Counted from the stretch's first letter, positions 8,334 through 18,068 are shown. The stretch is 64,000 nucleotides of DNA from Stenotrophomonas maltophilia (GCF_039555535.1 NZ_CP154630.1:3919001-3983000); one strand, 5' to 3'. Notes: generated by a model not told the origin, from the letters alone. A program made the numbers and translations.

Positions 8334-9398
8334 TTACAGGTCGCGGCGGCGGCCGCCCCAGGTGGCGCTGAGGCTGGCGAAGAACGCGCCGATCAGCAGG
8401 GTGATGAACAGCCACAGCGCGGCATGCGCTGCGGCCTTGCGGGCATCGTCGGCCGCCTGCTTGGCGGTGGTCTTTGCCTTCTCCAGCGCGGCACGCATGC
8501 GCGTCTGTACATCGGTCACACGGGCCTGCGCTTCGGCCTGGCTCATGCCGGTTTCGCGCGCGATGAGCTGCGACAGGTACTGGGTATCGGCCGGGTCGAG
8601 GCCATCGCCCTGCAAGCTGTTGACGATGATGCGGTTCACTTCGGCGCGCAGTTCACGACGGTCGCTGGCCGGTGCACGGACCGGCATCGGGCGCGGCGGC
8701 GCCATGCCAACCTCGCGCGGGCCCGCATTCGGTGCCGGCGGCGGGGCCGCGTTCGGATCCATCGGCGCGCCCGGCGGTGGCGGCGCCGCGGGATCGGCAG
8801 CACCGGCGTTGGTGGCACTGCGGAACAGGGAATCCACCCAATAGTTGAGGTCGCCTTCCGGTGCGGCTGCGGCGGCGCTACCGGCACCTGCGGCGGCAAC
8901 ACCGGCCGTGGATGCAGCGGCGCCTGCAGTGGCGCCGGCCACCTTCGCGCCCGTGCCGAGCACGCCGCCGATGGCCGAGGTCAGCAGGCCCGCAGTCAGC
9001 AGCGTGGCCACCGCCCACGACACGAAGCCGTGCGCGGTATCGCGGAAGTAGGTTTCATCGCCATGGATCTGCGTCCACTTGGTGCGCAGGCGGCCAGCCA
9101 GGTAGCCGCCCAGGCCGGACGCGGCCAGTGCGGTGAAGGTGAGCCAGGCGATGCTGGACCAGCCGAAGGTTTCCTTGCTGACGCCTTCGAACGACCACGG
9201 CGACACCGAGGAGAGGCCAAGGCCGACACCGAGGATGAGCAGGATGAGGGAGAGTGCGGCGGCGGCGACGGCACCGGCGAAAATCGCGCTCCAGGACACG
9301 GCGCTTTCGCTGGCGGGTGGCACGATGGGGGCGGTGACGACAGTGGCGACGTCGGGGCCGAGCGCGCCGCGCTCGGGTGGATCGAATCGGGTACTCAT
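8334..9398 (-). CDS. Hypothetical multi-pass inner-membrane protein with long cytoplasmic or periplasmic Ala/Pro-rich loop
   Basis: Membrane protein of 354 aa with no function I can assign. Membrane segments are visible at about residues 35-60 (SAIFAGAVAAAALSLILLILGVGL), 80-102 (SIAWLTFTALAASGLGGYLAG), 127-150 (FVSWAVATLLTAGLLTSAIGGVLG), 155-175 (Ala-rich) and 325-345 (HAALWLFITLLIGAFFASLSA). Between the fourth and last segment lies a Pro/Ala-rich stretch (DPAAPPPPGAPMDPNAAPPPAP) and a helical region with many Ala/Arg/Glu residues (LIARETGMSQAEAQARVTDVQTRMRAALEKAKTTAKQAADDARKA) that may form a coiled coil. The gene precedes the 23-aa peptide and the two share a terminator, so they form a two-gene unit. 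Confidence 0.75.
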   Translation of the reverse strand: MSTRFDPPERGALGPDVATVVTAPIVPPASESAVSWSAIFAGAVAAAALSLILLILGVGLGLSSVSPWSFEGVSKETFGWSSIAWLTFTALAASGLGGYLAGRLRTKWTQIHGDETYFRDTAHGFVSWAVATLLTAGLLTSAIGGVLGTGAKVAGATAGAAASTAGVAAAGAGSAAAAAPEGDLNYWVDSLFRSATNAGAADPAAPPPPGAPMDPNAAPPPAPNAGPREVGMAPPRPMPVRAPASDRRELRAEVNRIIVNSLQGDGLDPADTQYLSQLIARETGMSQAEAQARVTDVQTRMRAALEKAKTTAKQAADDARKAAAHAALWLFITLLIGAFFASLSATWGGRRRDL

Positions 9399-9512
9399 TG
9401 CGTGGATGCTCCGTCTCGGACGCTGCGGGTGCAGCTGGCGTCCTGAGGCTGCGCGAGCGGTCGTGAAGCTGGCGAGACCCTTGAATCACGCGGTCTTTGC
9501 GCGGTGAAGCGT

Positions 9513-9624
9513 GTGCCAACCAAGGTTGGCACCTACCGAAGGCGGATGCGGTGGTAGATCCACGCCATGCGTGGATGATTTTCTGCGAACACCACAGAAC
9601 GTGCCAACCAAGGTTGGCACCTAC
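9513..9624. repeat. Cluster of three SMAG-like palindromes
   Basis: Three short inverted repeats sit in the 288-bp gap between the membrane protein and gltA: GTGCCAACCAAGGTTGGCAC plus CTAC at 9513-9536, GTAG plus ATCCACGCCATGCGTGGAT at 9554-9576, and a second copy of the first at 9601-9624. Each has the terminal GTAG (or CTAC) and hairpin of S. maltophilia SMAG elements. Confidence 0.85.
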
Positions 9625-9632
9625 CACAAGCG

Positions 9633-9663
9633 CAAAAAAAACGCCCCGCGGATGCGGGGCGTT
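9633..9663 (-). terminator. gltA terminator
   Basis: Minus strand: AACGCCCCGC (9654-9663) pairs with GCGGGGCGTT (9640-9649) around a four-base loop, followed by a run of about eight T. It lies 24 bases after the gltA stop. Confidence 0.9.
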
Positions 9664-9686
9664 CTCGGCACAACCTACGCAGGCGA

Positions 9687-10964
<1,278 letters not shown>

Positions 10965-11053
10965 TGTGTGCGCTCCTTCATGGGAAGGCGCCTGCCCAAG
11001 CGCATTGGTCAGGCACGTGAATGACGTCCTCGGCCTGTGCCGGGGATCAGGTC

Positions 11054-11062
11054 ATTATCGCA
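11054..11062 (-). promoter_or_regulatory. Candidate extended -10 promoter of gltA
   Basis: Minus-strand TGCGATAAT about 90 bases before the gltA start. No good -35 is seen at 17 bases, so this would be an extended -10 promoter. Confidence 0.35.
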
Positions 11063-11204
11063 CAGCAGCATTTGTCGGGTGCTAGACGGAAGTCGTATAC
11101 GACAGGCGGCCAGACGCCGGCCGTTGAGCGGCCCGGATCGGCAAAAGCGCTGTCATACGAACGCAGTGTTCCGTCCATCCAAACGCCCGTTGGGCAGGCG
11201 TTGG

Positions 11205-11237
11205 GGAAAAACAAACGGCCGCGCAGAGCGCGGCCGT
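11205..11237 (-). terminator. rpmE2 terminator
   Basis: Minus strand: ACGGCCGCGC and GCGCGGCCGT (11215-11237) pair around three bases and are followed by TTGTTTTTCC. It starts 24 bases behind the L31 stop. Confidence 0.85.
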
Positions 11238-11260
11238 CGGTTCGAAGCTGGATCGACAGA

Positions 11261-11503
11261 TCAGCGCGCGTAGCGCTTCTGGAACTTGTCGATACGGCCC
11301 GAGGTGTCGATGACCTTGTGCTTGCCCGTGTAGAACGGGTGCGAAGCCGAGGAAATTTCAACCTTCACCAGCGGGTAGTCGTTGCCGTCTTCCCACTTGA
11401 TGGTTTCCTTCGTCGCCATGGTCGAGCGGGTCAGGATCTTGAAATCGGAGGTGACGTCATGGAAGACGACGTCGCGGTAGTTCGGATGGATATCGGCCTT
11501 CAT
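11261..11503 (-). CDS. rpmE2: 50S ribosomal protein L31 type B
   Basis: Ribosomal protein of the large subunit at the intersubunit bridge, 80 aa. The sequence [20 protein letters not shown] lacks the Cys pairs of the zinc-binding form, so this is the type B (Zn-independent) paralogue, which in many bacteria replaces the zinc form when zinc is low. Conserved parts are [21 protein letters not shown] and the basic end FQKRYAR. It has its own promoter (TTGCCC, 18 bp, TATAAT) and terminator. No Zur box was recognised, and whether a zinc-binding L31 exists elsewhere in the genome cannot be seen here. Confidence 0.95.
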   Translation of the reverse strand: MKADIHPNYRDVVFHDVTSDFKILTRSTMATKETIKWEDGNDYPLVKVEISSASHPFYTGKHKVIDTSGRIDKFQKRYAR

Positions 11504-11541
11504 GGGCTCACACCGTAAATGGGCTGGTGGTCAAGAGCGGC

Positions 11542-11571
11542 ATTATAAGCACCGGTTGCCGCCCGGGGCAA
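11542..11571 (-). promoter_or_regulatory. Sigma-70-type promoter of rpmE2, overlapping a perfect hairpin
   Basis: Minus strand TTGCCC (11566-11571), 18-base spacer, TATAAT (11542-11547), 38 bases before the rpmE2 start. The same bases are part of the stem CACCGGTTGCC / GGCAACCGGTG (11550-11577), which also lies 14 bases behind the nucleoside hydrolase stop and may act as its transcription end. Confidence 0.6.
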
Positions 11572-11591
11572 CCGGTGCCGGGCAATTGACT

Positions 11592-12530
11592 TCAGTCCGC
11601 GCCCAGGGCCTGGCGCACCAGGGCCTCGAAACGCTGCTGGTCGTAGGCCATCAGCAGATCGCAGTTGTCCGGCTGGCCGGTCTGGCGGTTCCAGTCGACG
11701 ATGGTGGCACCGCGGCTGAACGTGCCGTTCAGTTCCACGTTCAGCGGACGCGATTCCACCTGCAGCTGCCCTTCCGGGTTCAGCGCCCAGGCCATGGCCA
11801 CCGCATCGGCGGTGTACCAGCGGCCGCCCTTGGCGTCTTCCGACAGCGCGCGGGTCTTGCGCGAGATCAGCTCGTAGAAGCGGGCGCGATCGGAATCGGC
11901 CTGCAGCCACTGCTCGGCATCTTCCAGCGGCAGGCCGTGGGCGACGGTGGCTTCCCAATCCGACACCAGCAGGTGCTTGAACGAGGTGAACACCACGTGC
12001 GCCGCTTCCGGGTCGAAGGCGATGTTGAATTCGGCCGCCGGGGTGATGTTGCCGTGGCAGGTGACCGCGCCGCCCATCACCACGATGCGCTTGATGCGCT
12101 GTGGCAGGGTCGGGTCCAGCTTCAGCGCCAGTGCCAGGTTGGTCAGCGGGCCGAGCATCACCAGCATCAGTTCGCCGGCGTGCTCGTGCGACAGGCGCAG
12201 GATGGCCAGCGCGGCGTGCTCGGCTTCGGCCTGGCGGCTGGGCGGCGGCAGGTCCACGTCGCCGTAGCCATCACGGCCATGCACGTGGGCAGCGTCGACG
12301 GAGGGATGCAGCAGCGGATCCGGGCTGCCGGCAAACACCGGCACGTCGGTGCGGCCGACGATGTCGCAGAGCTTGAGGGCGTTGCGGACGGTGTATTCGA
12401 GGCCGACATTGCCGGCGGCGATGGTCAGGGCGACCACGTCGTGCCGTTCATCGGCGAAGGCCATCAGCAGGGCCAGGGCGTCGTCCACACCGGGGTCGGT
12501 GTCGATCAACAGCGGGATCTTGTGGGTCAT
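11592..12530 (-). CDS. Inosine-uridine preferring nucleoside hydrolase family protein
   Basis: Calcium-dependent ribonucleoside hydrolase that splits N-glycosidic bonds of nucleosides for purine and pyrimidine salvage; 312 aa. The start at 12530 gives the family hallmark MTHKIPLLIDTDPGVDDALAL, where the DxDPGxDDA motif binds Ca2+ and ribose. Other family blocks are LVMLGPLTNLALAL, RIVVMGGAV, and AEFNIAFDPEAAHVVF. His of the catalytic pair is probably in VDWNRQTGQPDN or the preceding region and was not pinned down. The reading frame is open far upstream, but that extension covers a repeat-rich region and has no coding features. The gene is preceded by about 600 bp of repeats, so it is likely transcribed alone. 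Substrate specificity cannot be told. Confidence 0.9.
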   Translation of the reverse strand: MTHKIPLLIDTDPGVDDALALLMAFADERHDVVALTIAAGNVGLEYTVRNALKLCDIVGRTDVPVFAGSPDPLLHPSVDAAHVHGRDGYGDVDLPPPSRQAEAEHAALAILRLSHEHAGELMLVMLGPLTNLALALKLDPTLPQRIKRIVVMGGAVTCHGNITPAAEFNIAFDPEAAHVVFTSFKHLLVSDWEATVAHGLPLEDAEQWLQADSDRARFYELISRKTRALSEDAKGGRWYTADAVAMAWALNPEGQLQVESRPLNVELNGTFSRGATIVDWNRQTGQPDNCDLLMAYDQQRFEALVRQALGAD

Positions 12531-12604
12531 CGTTGCCGTCTTCAGATCGGCAACGAAGTGTGGACCGGGATGATGACCGTTGCAAGTATGTGGGTTCGGG
12601 TTCG

Positions 12605-12930
12605 GCAGGGCGGCGCCCTGCACCCGCAGAGGCAACAGCAGAGGCAACATCAGCAGCAACGGCAAAAGCTGATTTCCTGGGGTTGGCGGGGTGGGTCCGG
12701 CTGCGGGGGCACTGTAAACCCGTCCATGGGGGCTTGGTCGCGGCTTGCTCGTGTGCGCTGTCCTGCGCACACGGCAAGACCGGGGTTGGGCGTCCTGCCC
12801 AACCCGCCCGAGGCATGCCTCGGGCCCATGCCGCTCACACCCCCGCAACCGGCCCCACCCCGCCTTCGACAGACCCTGCAGTCTGTCGGAACGGCGTCCT
12901 GCCTTGGTAGGTGTCGACCTTGGTCGACAC
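12605..12930. repeat. Composite inverted repeat, copy A
   Basis: Long structured repeat in the 599-bp gap between the hydrolase and recG. It has a GC hairpin (GGGCGGCGCCC), a CAACAGC/CAACATCAGC stretch, then outer arms GGCGGGGTGGGTCCGGCTGC (about 12683) and its imperfect reverse near 12846-12870 (CAACCGGCCCCACCCCGCC), a conserved core GTAAACCCGTCCATGGGGGC, and inner mini-hairpins (GTGTGCGC, GGGTTGGGC, CCCGAGGC types). It ends at a SMAG palindrome. Copies B and C match in order and sequence. Confidence 0.75.
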
Positions 12931-13070
12931 ATCCATGCGATGCGTGGACGAACATGGAAATGATCGAAAAGGCTGTCTGTAGAGTCGAGCCATGCTCGAC
13001 TCACGCGCGCAGCGCGAACGGCAGCCGAGCACGGGCTCGGCTCTACAGTAGATCCACGCCATGCGTGGAT
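12907..13070. repeat. Cluster of SMAG-like palindromes
   Basis: GTAGGTGTCGACCTTGGTCG at 12907-12930, ATCCATGCGATGCGTGGAC at 12931-12949, GTAGAGTCGAGCCATGCTCG at 12979-13002, an inverted copy ending CTCTAC at 13023-13046 and GTAGATCCACGCCATGCGTG at 13048-13070. The third and fourth are head-to-head and could fold into one larger stem. Confidence 0.85.
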
Positions 13071-13085
13071 GAGCATGTCGGGAAT

Positions 13086-13124
13086 GGGGTCAGATCCCTT
13101 TGCTGCGCAAAGGGATCTGACCCC
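13086..13124. repeat. Perfect 18-bp hairpin of the GGGGTCAGATCC family, copy 1
   Basis: GGGGTCAGATCCCTTTGC, loop TGC, and the exact reverse complement. It begins six bases behind the recG stop codon. It could act as a transcript end or mRNA stabiliser, but there is no T-run. Two relatives lie at 24374 and 43993. Confidence 0.85.
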
Positions 13125-13129
13125 GTGCA

Positions 13130-15241
13130 TTACGCCGAGGCGTAACGCACGGCGGTGCCGATCCAGCGCTGTACCACGCGGTCGGCCAGCGCGGGTTGCT
13201 GGGCCAGCAGGCGCTCGGCCAGGTCGTGCACGCCGGGCAGCAGCCCGGCGTCGCGGGCCAGATCCGCGATGCGGAAGCCGGCCAGGCCGGTCTGCCGCGT
13301 ACCCAGCAGTTCGCCGGGGCCACGCAGCTCCAGATCTTTTTCGGCGATGACGAAGCCATCGTTGGTTTCGCGCATGGTCTGCAGGCGTTCGCGCGCCATC
13401 TGCGAAAGCGGCGCCTGGTACAGCAGCACGCAGCGCGATACCGCCGAACCGCGGCCAACACGGCCACGCAGCTGGTGCAGCTGGGCCAGGCCCAGGCGTT
13501 CGGCGTTCTCGATCACCATCAACGAGGCGTTCGGTACGTCCACGCCCACTTCGATCACCGTAGTTGCGACCAGCAGGTCGATGTCGCCGGCCTTGAACGC
13601 CACCATCGTCGCCAGCTTCTCGGCGGCTTTCAGGCGGCCATGCACCAGCCCGACGCGCACGCCGGGCAGCAGCGCCTGCAGTGATTCGTAGGTTGCCTGT
13701 GCGGGGGTGGCATCCAGCTCTTCGCTTTCCTCGATGAGCGTGCACACCCAATACACCTGCCGCCCTTCCTGGCAGGCCAGCGCAATGCGCTCGATCAGCT
13801 CCGGGCGACGGTCATTGTTCAGTGCGACGGTCTGCACCGGCGTGCGCCCCGGCGGCAGTTCATCGATGGCCGAGACATCCAGATCCGCGTATTCGGACAT
13901 CGCCAGCGTGCGCGGAATCGGTGTGGCGGTCATCACCAGCTGGTGCGGGACGCTGTTGCCGCCCGCGCCCTTGTCACGCAGGGCCAGGCGCTGGTGCACG
14001 CCGAAGCGGTGCTGCTCGTCAACGATGGCCAGGGCCAGGTCCTGGAACACCACCGCTTCCTGCATCAGCGCGTGGGTACCGACCACCACCTGCGCTTCGC
14101 CATTGGCGACCTGTTCCATCACCTTGGCGCGCGCCTTGCCGGTGACCTTGCCGGCCAGCCACGCGATGCGCACACCGAGCGGTTCCAGCCAGCCGCGCAG
14201 GTTGTTGAGGTGCTGCTCGGCCAGCAGCTCGGTGGGTGCGGCCAGTGCGACCTGCTTGCCCTGCTCCACCGCCAGCATCGCCGCCAGCGCGGCGACGACA
14301 GTCTTGCCGGAGCCGACATCGCCCTGCACCAGCCGCAGCATCGGGCTGGGCCGTGCAAGGTCTTCGCGGATCTGCTTGAACACACGCGCCTGCGCACCGG
14401 TCAGTGCAAAGGGCAGCTGTTTCAGCAACGCCTTGGCCAGCTTGCCGGGGCCGGCCAGCGGTGGTGCATGGTGGGCCTGCAATGCAATGCGCTGGCGGCG
14501 CAGGCTGAGGTGGTGGGCCAGCAGTTCTTCCATCGCCAGGCGGCGCTGGGCCGGATGAGTGCCGGCCGCCAGCGCGGCCAGATCGGCATCGGGCGGTGGC
14601 CGGTGCACGGTCAGCAGCGCGCTGCGCAGCGATGGCAGGCCGAGGCCATCGAGCCAGCCACTGGGCAGCAGTTCCAGCGTGCTTTCCTCGGGCAGGCGGT
14701 CCAGCGCCTGGCCGATCAGCTTGCGCATCGTCATCGGGCCCACGCCTTCGACGGTGGGATACACCGGGTCGAGGCGGTCGCCGAGTTCGGGATCGTCGTT
14801 GCGGCCCAGCACCTGGTAGCTGGGGTGGACGATTTCCAGGCCAAGGTGGCCGGGCTTGGGCGTGCCGAAGCAGCGCAGCCGGTTGCCGACCGCGAACTGG
14901 CCGACCTGCTGCTGGCGGAAATGGAAGAAGCGCAGCACCAGGGTGCCCTGCCCTTCGTCTTCCACCGCCACCTTCAGCATCGGCCGGTAGCGCATGCCGC
15001 GCTCGACCGCGACCACCCGCCCCTCCACCTGCGCCGGCACGCCGTTGCGCAGGTCTTCGATGCGGGTCAGCCGGGTGCGGTCTTCATAGCGCAGCGGCAG
15101 GTGAAGCCAGAGATCCTGCAGGGTGGCCAGGCCACGCGCCTGCAGTTTGGCGGCCACGGCCGGACCGACGCCAGCGAGCATCGCCAGGGATGCTTCGCCG
15201 GACGGTGACAGGACCGGGGTGACCGCCGCCTTGCGTGCCAC
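13130..15241 (-). CDS. recG: ATP-dependent DNA helicase RecG
   Basis: Branched-DNA helicase that regresses stalled forks and processes Holliday junctions; 703 aa, the usual length. Order: N-terminal wedge domain with OB-fold (about 60-170, including RYEDRTRL and the LRFFHFRQQQ block), helicase core with Walker A GDVGSGKT at 307-314, DEQH at 408-411, TATPIPRT at 438-445, and motif VI region QLRGRVGRG near 590. The initiation codon is probably GTG (15239-15241); it lies seven bases after the ridA stop, which suggests co-transcription. The order gmk-rpoZ-spoT-x-recG is like E. coli, with ridA in the place of trmH. A perfect hairpin follows the stop. Confidence 0.97.
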   Translation of the reverse strand: MARKAAVTPVLSPSGEASLAMLAGVGPAVAAKLQARGLATLQDLWLHLPLRYEDRTRLTRIEDLRNGVPAQVEGRVVAVERGMRYRPMLKVAVEDEGQGTLVLRFFHFRQQQVGQFAVGNRLRCFGTPKPGHLGLEIVHPSYQVLGRNDDPELGDRLDPVYPTVEGVGPMTMRKLIGQALDRLPEESTLELLPSGWLDGLGLPSLRSALLTVHRPPPDADLAALAAGTHPAQRRLAMEELLAHHLSLRRQRIALQAHHAPPLAGPGKLAKALLKQLPFALTGAQARVFKQIREDLARPSPMLRLVQGDVGSGKTVVAALAAMLAVEQGKQVALAAPTELLAEQHLNNLRGWLEPLGVRIAWLAGKVTGKARAKVMEQVANGEAQVVVGTHALMQEAVVFQDLALAIVDEQHRFGVHQRLALRDKGAGGNSVPHQLVMTATPIPRTLAMSEYADLDVSAIDELPPGRTPVQTVALNNDRRPELIERIALACQEGRQVYWVCTLIEESEELDATPAQATYESLQALLPGVRVGLVHGRLKAAEKLATMVAFKAGDIDLLVATTVIEVGVDVPNASLMVIENAERLGLAQLHQLRGRVGRGSAVSRCVLLYQAPLSQMARERLQTMRETNDGFVIAEKDLELRGPGELLGTRQTGLAGFRIADLARDAGLLPGVHDLAERLLAQQPALADRVVQRWIGTAVRYASA

Positions 15242-15248
15242 GTGGCGG

Positions 15249-15635
<387 letters not shown>

Positions 15636-15692
15636 GGGTCGCTCCGGTGCGTTGGGGGAAAACAGAGCGGTGATTGTACCGGGTGGGGGTGC

Positions 15693-15835
15693 ATCCACGC
15701 ATGGCGTGGATCTACGGCAATCCGGTCATGTGATGCGCCGTCTGTAGAGCCGAGCCCATGCTCGGCTGCCTCGGGCTGGAGCAGCCGAGCATGGGCTCGG
15801 CTCTACAGAAAGCATCCACCCATGGCGTGGCTCTA
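15693..15835. repeat. Four SMAG-like palindromes between spoT and ridA
   Basis: Elements at 15693-15715, 15744-15768, 15783-15806 and 15813-15835. The second and third are head-to-head (GTAGAGCCGAGCCCATGCTC ... and inverse). The last one ends in CTAC at 15832-15835, and its TAG on the minus strand is the spoT stop codon. Confidence 0.85.
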
Positions 15836-17995
15836 CTGGCGGCGCACCGACTGCACGACCGACAGGCGGCGCAGGCGGCGCATCACTTCGGCCAGGTGGT
15901 TGCGGTCGCGTACCTGGATGTTGAACGCCAGCACGGCGGCGTTGAAGTCGCGGTCCAGGTAATCCACGCGCTCGATGTTGGAGTGGCTCTGCGCGATCGC
16001 CGCGGCCAGCTGCGCCAGCACGCCGGTGCCGTTCTCCACTTCCACCACCAGCGAGGTGTCGTAGTCGCCGGAAACGGTGGTGTCCCAGCCGATCGGCACC
16101 CAGCGCTCGGGCGACTTGCGCAGCTCGGCCAGGTTCGGGCAGTCCATGCGGTGCACCACGATGCCCTTGCCGGCGGTGTGGTAGCCCATGATCTCGTCGC
16201 CGGGAATCGGCTGGCAGCAGCCGGCGAAGGTGACCACGCCGCGCTCGCTGCCGTTGATCAGGATCTTTTCCTGCGAATGGTGGCGCGAATGCGGACCGCC
16301 CCGCAGTTCGGCGTAGGCCATCAGTGCCTGCGCGGCCTGGGTCGGCATCCAGTTGCCCAGCGCGACCTCGGCCAGCAGGGCTTCCAGGCGCGGGAAGCGG
16401 TGTTCGGTGAGGAACGCATCCAGGCGCCCCTTCGGCAGCCGTTCCAGCGAGGAATCCATCGCTTCCAGCGCGCGGTCCAGCATGCGGTGACCCAGCTGCA
16501 CGGCGTCTTCGTGTTCCAGCTGCTTCAGCTGGTGGCGGATGGCGGTGCGTGCCTTGCTGGTGACCACGAATTCCAGCCACTGCGGTTTCGGCGTGGCCGA
16601 GCGTGCGGTGATGATCTCCACCGACTGGCCCGACACCAGCTTGGTGCGCAGCGGCACCAGCTTCTTGTCCACGCGCGAGGCCACGGCCATGTTGCCGACG
16701 TCGGTGTGCACGGCGTAGGCGAAATCGAGCGCGGTGGAGTTGCGCGGCAGGGCCAGGATCTTGCCCTTCGGCGTGAACAGGTAGACCTCGTCCGGGAACA
16801 GGTCGACCTTGACGTTGTCGAGGAACTCCAGCGAGGAACCGGCGGCGCGCTGCGAGTCGATCAGTTCGACGATCCAGGCATGTGCACGGCTCTGCGCGCT
16901 GTTGGGCGAATCGCCGCCGAACTTGTAGGTCCAGTGTGCGGCCACGCCACGCTCGGCGATCAGGTCCATTTCCTCGGTGCGGATCTGCACTTCGATCGGC
17001 GAGCCGTACGGCCCGAACAGCACGGTATGCAGCGACTGGTAACCGTTGGCCTTGGGAATGGCGATGAAGTCGCGGAAGCGGCCATCCAGCGGCTTGAAGG
17101 TGGCATGTACCGAACCCAGCGCGTGGTAGCAGCTGGGCACGCTGCGCACGACCAGGCGGAAGCCGAACACGTCCATCACCTGGTCGAAGGATTTGTTCTC
17201 GTCGCGCATCTTGTTGTAGATGCTCCACGGGGTCTTGATGCGGCTGATCAGCCGATGCTCGATCCCCTCCTTGGCCAGGCGCTGCGACAGCTGCACTTCC
17301 ACCTGCGCCATCGCCTCGCGGCGCACCACCGGCTGGCTGCGGATGTGCTTTTCGATGATGGCGTGGCGCCACGGGTACAGCGCCTTGAAGCCCAGGTTCT
17401 GCAGCTCGCTCTTGACCAGGCTCATGCCCAGGCGCTGGGCGATGGGCGCATAGATCTCCAGCGTCTCGCGGGCGATGCGACCGCGCGCTTCGCGGCTCTG
17501 CGCGCCCAGCGTGCGCATGTTGTGCAGGCGGTCGGCCAGCTTGATCATGATCACGCGCAGGTCGCGCGACATCGCCAGCAGCATCTTGCGGAAGCTCTCG
17601 GCGGCCGCTTCCTGGCGATCGCGGAACTTCAGCTTGTCCAGCTTGGTCACGCCGTCGACGAGCTCGGCCACGGCTTCGCCGAACTCGGCGGCCAGCGCCT
17701 CGCGGGTCAGCGGGGTGTCTTCGATGGTGTCGTGCAGGATCGCGGCGATCAGCGCTTCCACGTCCAGGCCGAGCTCGGCCAGCACCTGGGCCACGGCCAC
17801 CGGATGGGTGATATAGGGCTCGCCCGACTTGCGCGTCTGTCCAGCGTGCGCGGAGGCTCCGACTTCCCAGGCACGGCGCAGCAGGGGCAGCTGTTCCGGC
17901 GGCAGATAGTGGGCGGCGCGTTCAAGCTGGAGGACGTAGTCGGGTACGGCGGCAGCGGGGGCTGCGGCGACCTTGGCAGTGGGGCCTGGGTTCAT
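15833..17995 (-). CDS. spoT: Bifunctional (p)ppGpp synthetase/hydrolase
   Basis: Makes and degrades the alarmone (p)ppGpp in response to nutrient stress; 720 aa, cytoplasmic. Order: HD hydrolase domain (HAGQTRKSGEPYITHP at 50-65, ILHDTIED at 86-93, KLADRLHNMR at 152-161), synthetase domain (RIKTPWSIYNKM near 252, KANGYQSLHT near 315, EVQIRTEEMD), TGS domain (VYLFTPKGKILALPRNSTALDFAYAVH), and a C-terminal ACT domain. The charge motif that separates the classes reads RFRD at 306-309, close to the RxKD of bifunctional Rel/SpoT and unlike ExDD of RelA. With intact HD residues this supports both activities. The gene follows rpoZ with a hairpin between, and its stop codon lies in a SMAG repeat. Confidence 0.97.
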   Translation of the reverse strand: MNPGPTAKVAAAPAAAVPDYVLQLERAAHYLPPEQLPLLRRAWEVGASAHAGQTRKSGEPYITHPVAVAQVLAELGLDVEALIAAILHDTIEDTPLTREALAAEFGEAVAELVDGVTKLDKLKFRDRQEAAAESFRKMLLAMSRDLRVIMIKLADRLHNMRTLGAQSREARGRIARETLEIYAPIAQRLGMSLVKSELQNLGFKALYPWRHAIIEKHIRSQPVVRREAMAQVEVQLSQRLAKEGIEHRLISRIKTPWSIYNKMRDENKSFDQVMDVFGFRLVVRSVPSCYHALGSVHATFKPLDGRFRDFIAIPKANGYQSLHTVLFGPYGSPIEVQIRTEEMDLIAERGVAAHWTYKFGGDSPNSAQSRAHAWIVELIDSQRAAGSSLEFLDNVKVDLFPDEVYLFTPKGKILALPRNSTALDFAYAVHTDVGNMAVASRVDKKLVPLRTKLVSGQSVEIITARSATPKPQWLEFVVTSKARTAIRHQLKQLEHEDAVQLGHRMLDRALEAMDSSLERLPKGRLDAFLTEHRFPRLEALLAEVALGNWMPTQAAQALMAYAELRGGPHSRHHSQEKILINGSERGVVTFAGCCQPIPGDEIMGYHTAGKGIVVHRMDCPNLAELRKSPERWVPIGWDTTVSGDYDTSLVVEVENGTGVLAQLAAAIAQSHSNIERVDYLDRDFNAAVLAFNIQVRDRNHLAEVMRRLRRLSVVQSVRRQ

Positions 17996-18036
17996 GCCCG
18001 AAGCCTATTCCAGCGCGACGTTTACGGCAAATCCTG

Positions 18037-18068
18037 AATGCGAAACAGCCCGCACGGGGCGGGCTGTT
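18037..18068 (-). terminator. Hairpin between rpoZ and spoT
   Basis: Minus strand AACAGCCCGC and GCGGGCTGTT pair (18044-18068), followed only by TTTCGC. It could reduce read-through from rpoZ into spoT or end the rpoZ transcript. Confidence 0.45.

Noticed and set aside
9513..9624. CRISPR array
   Set aside because: Repeats are palindromic SMAG units of different sequence, not direct repeats with unique spacers.
12531..13751. Long N-terminal extension of the nucleoside hydrolase or a separate protein in the gap
   Set aside because: The frame is open but covers repeats and the recG end on the same strand in another frame; no start or family pattern.
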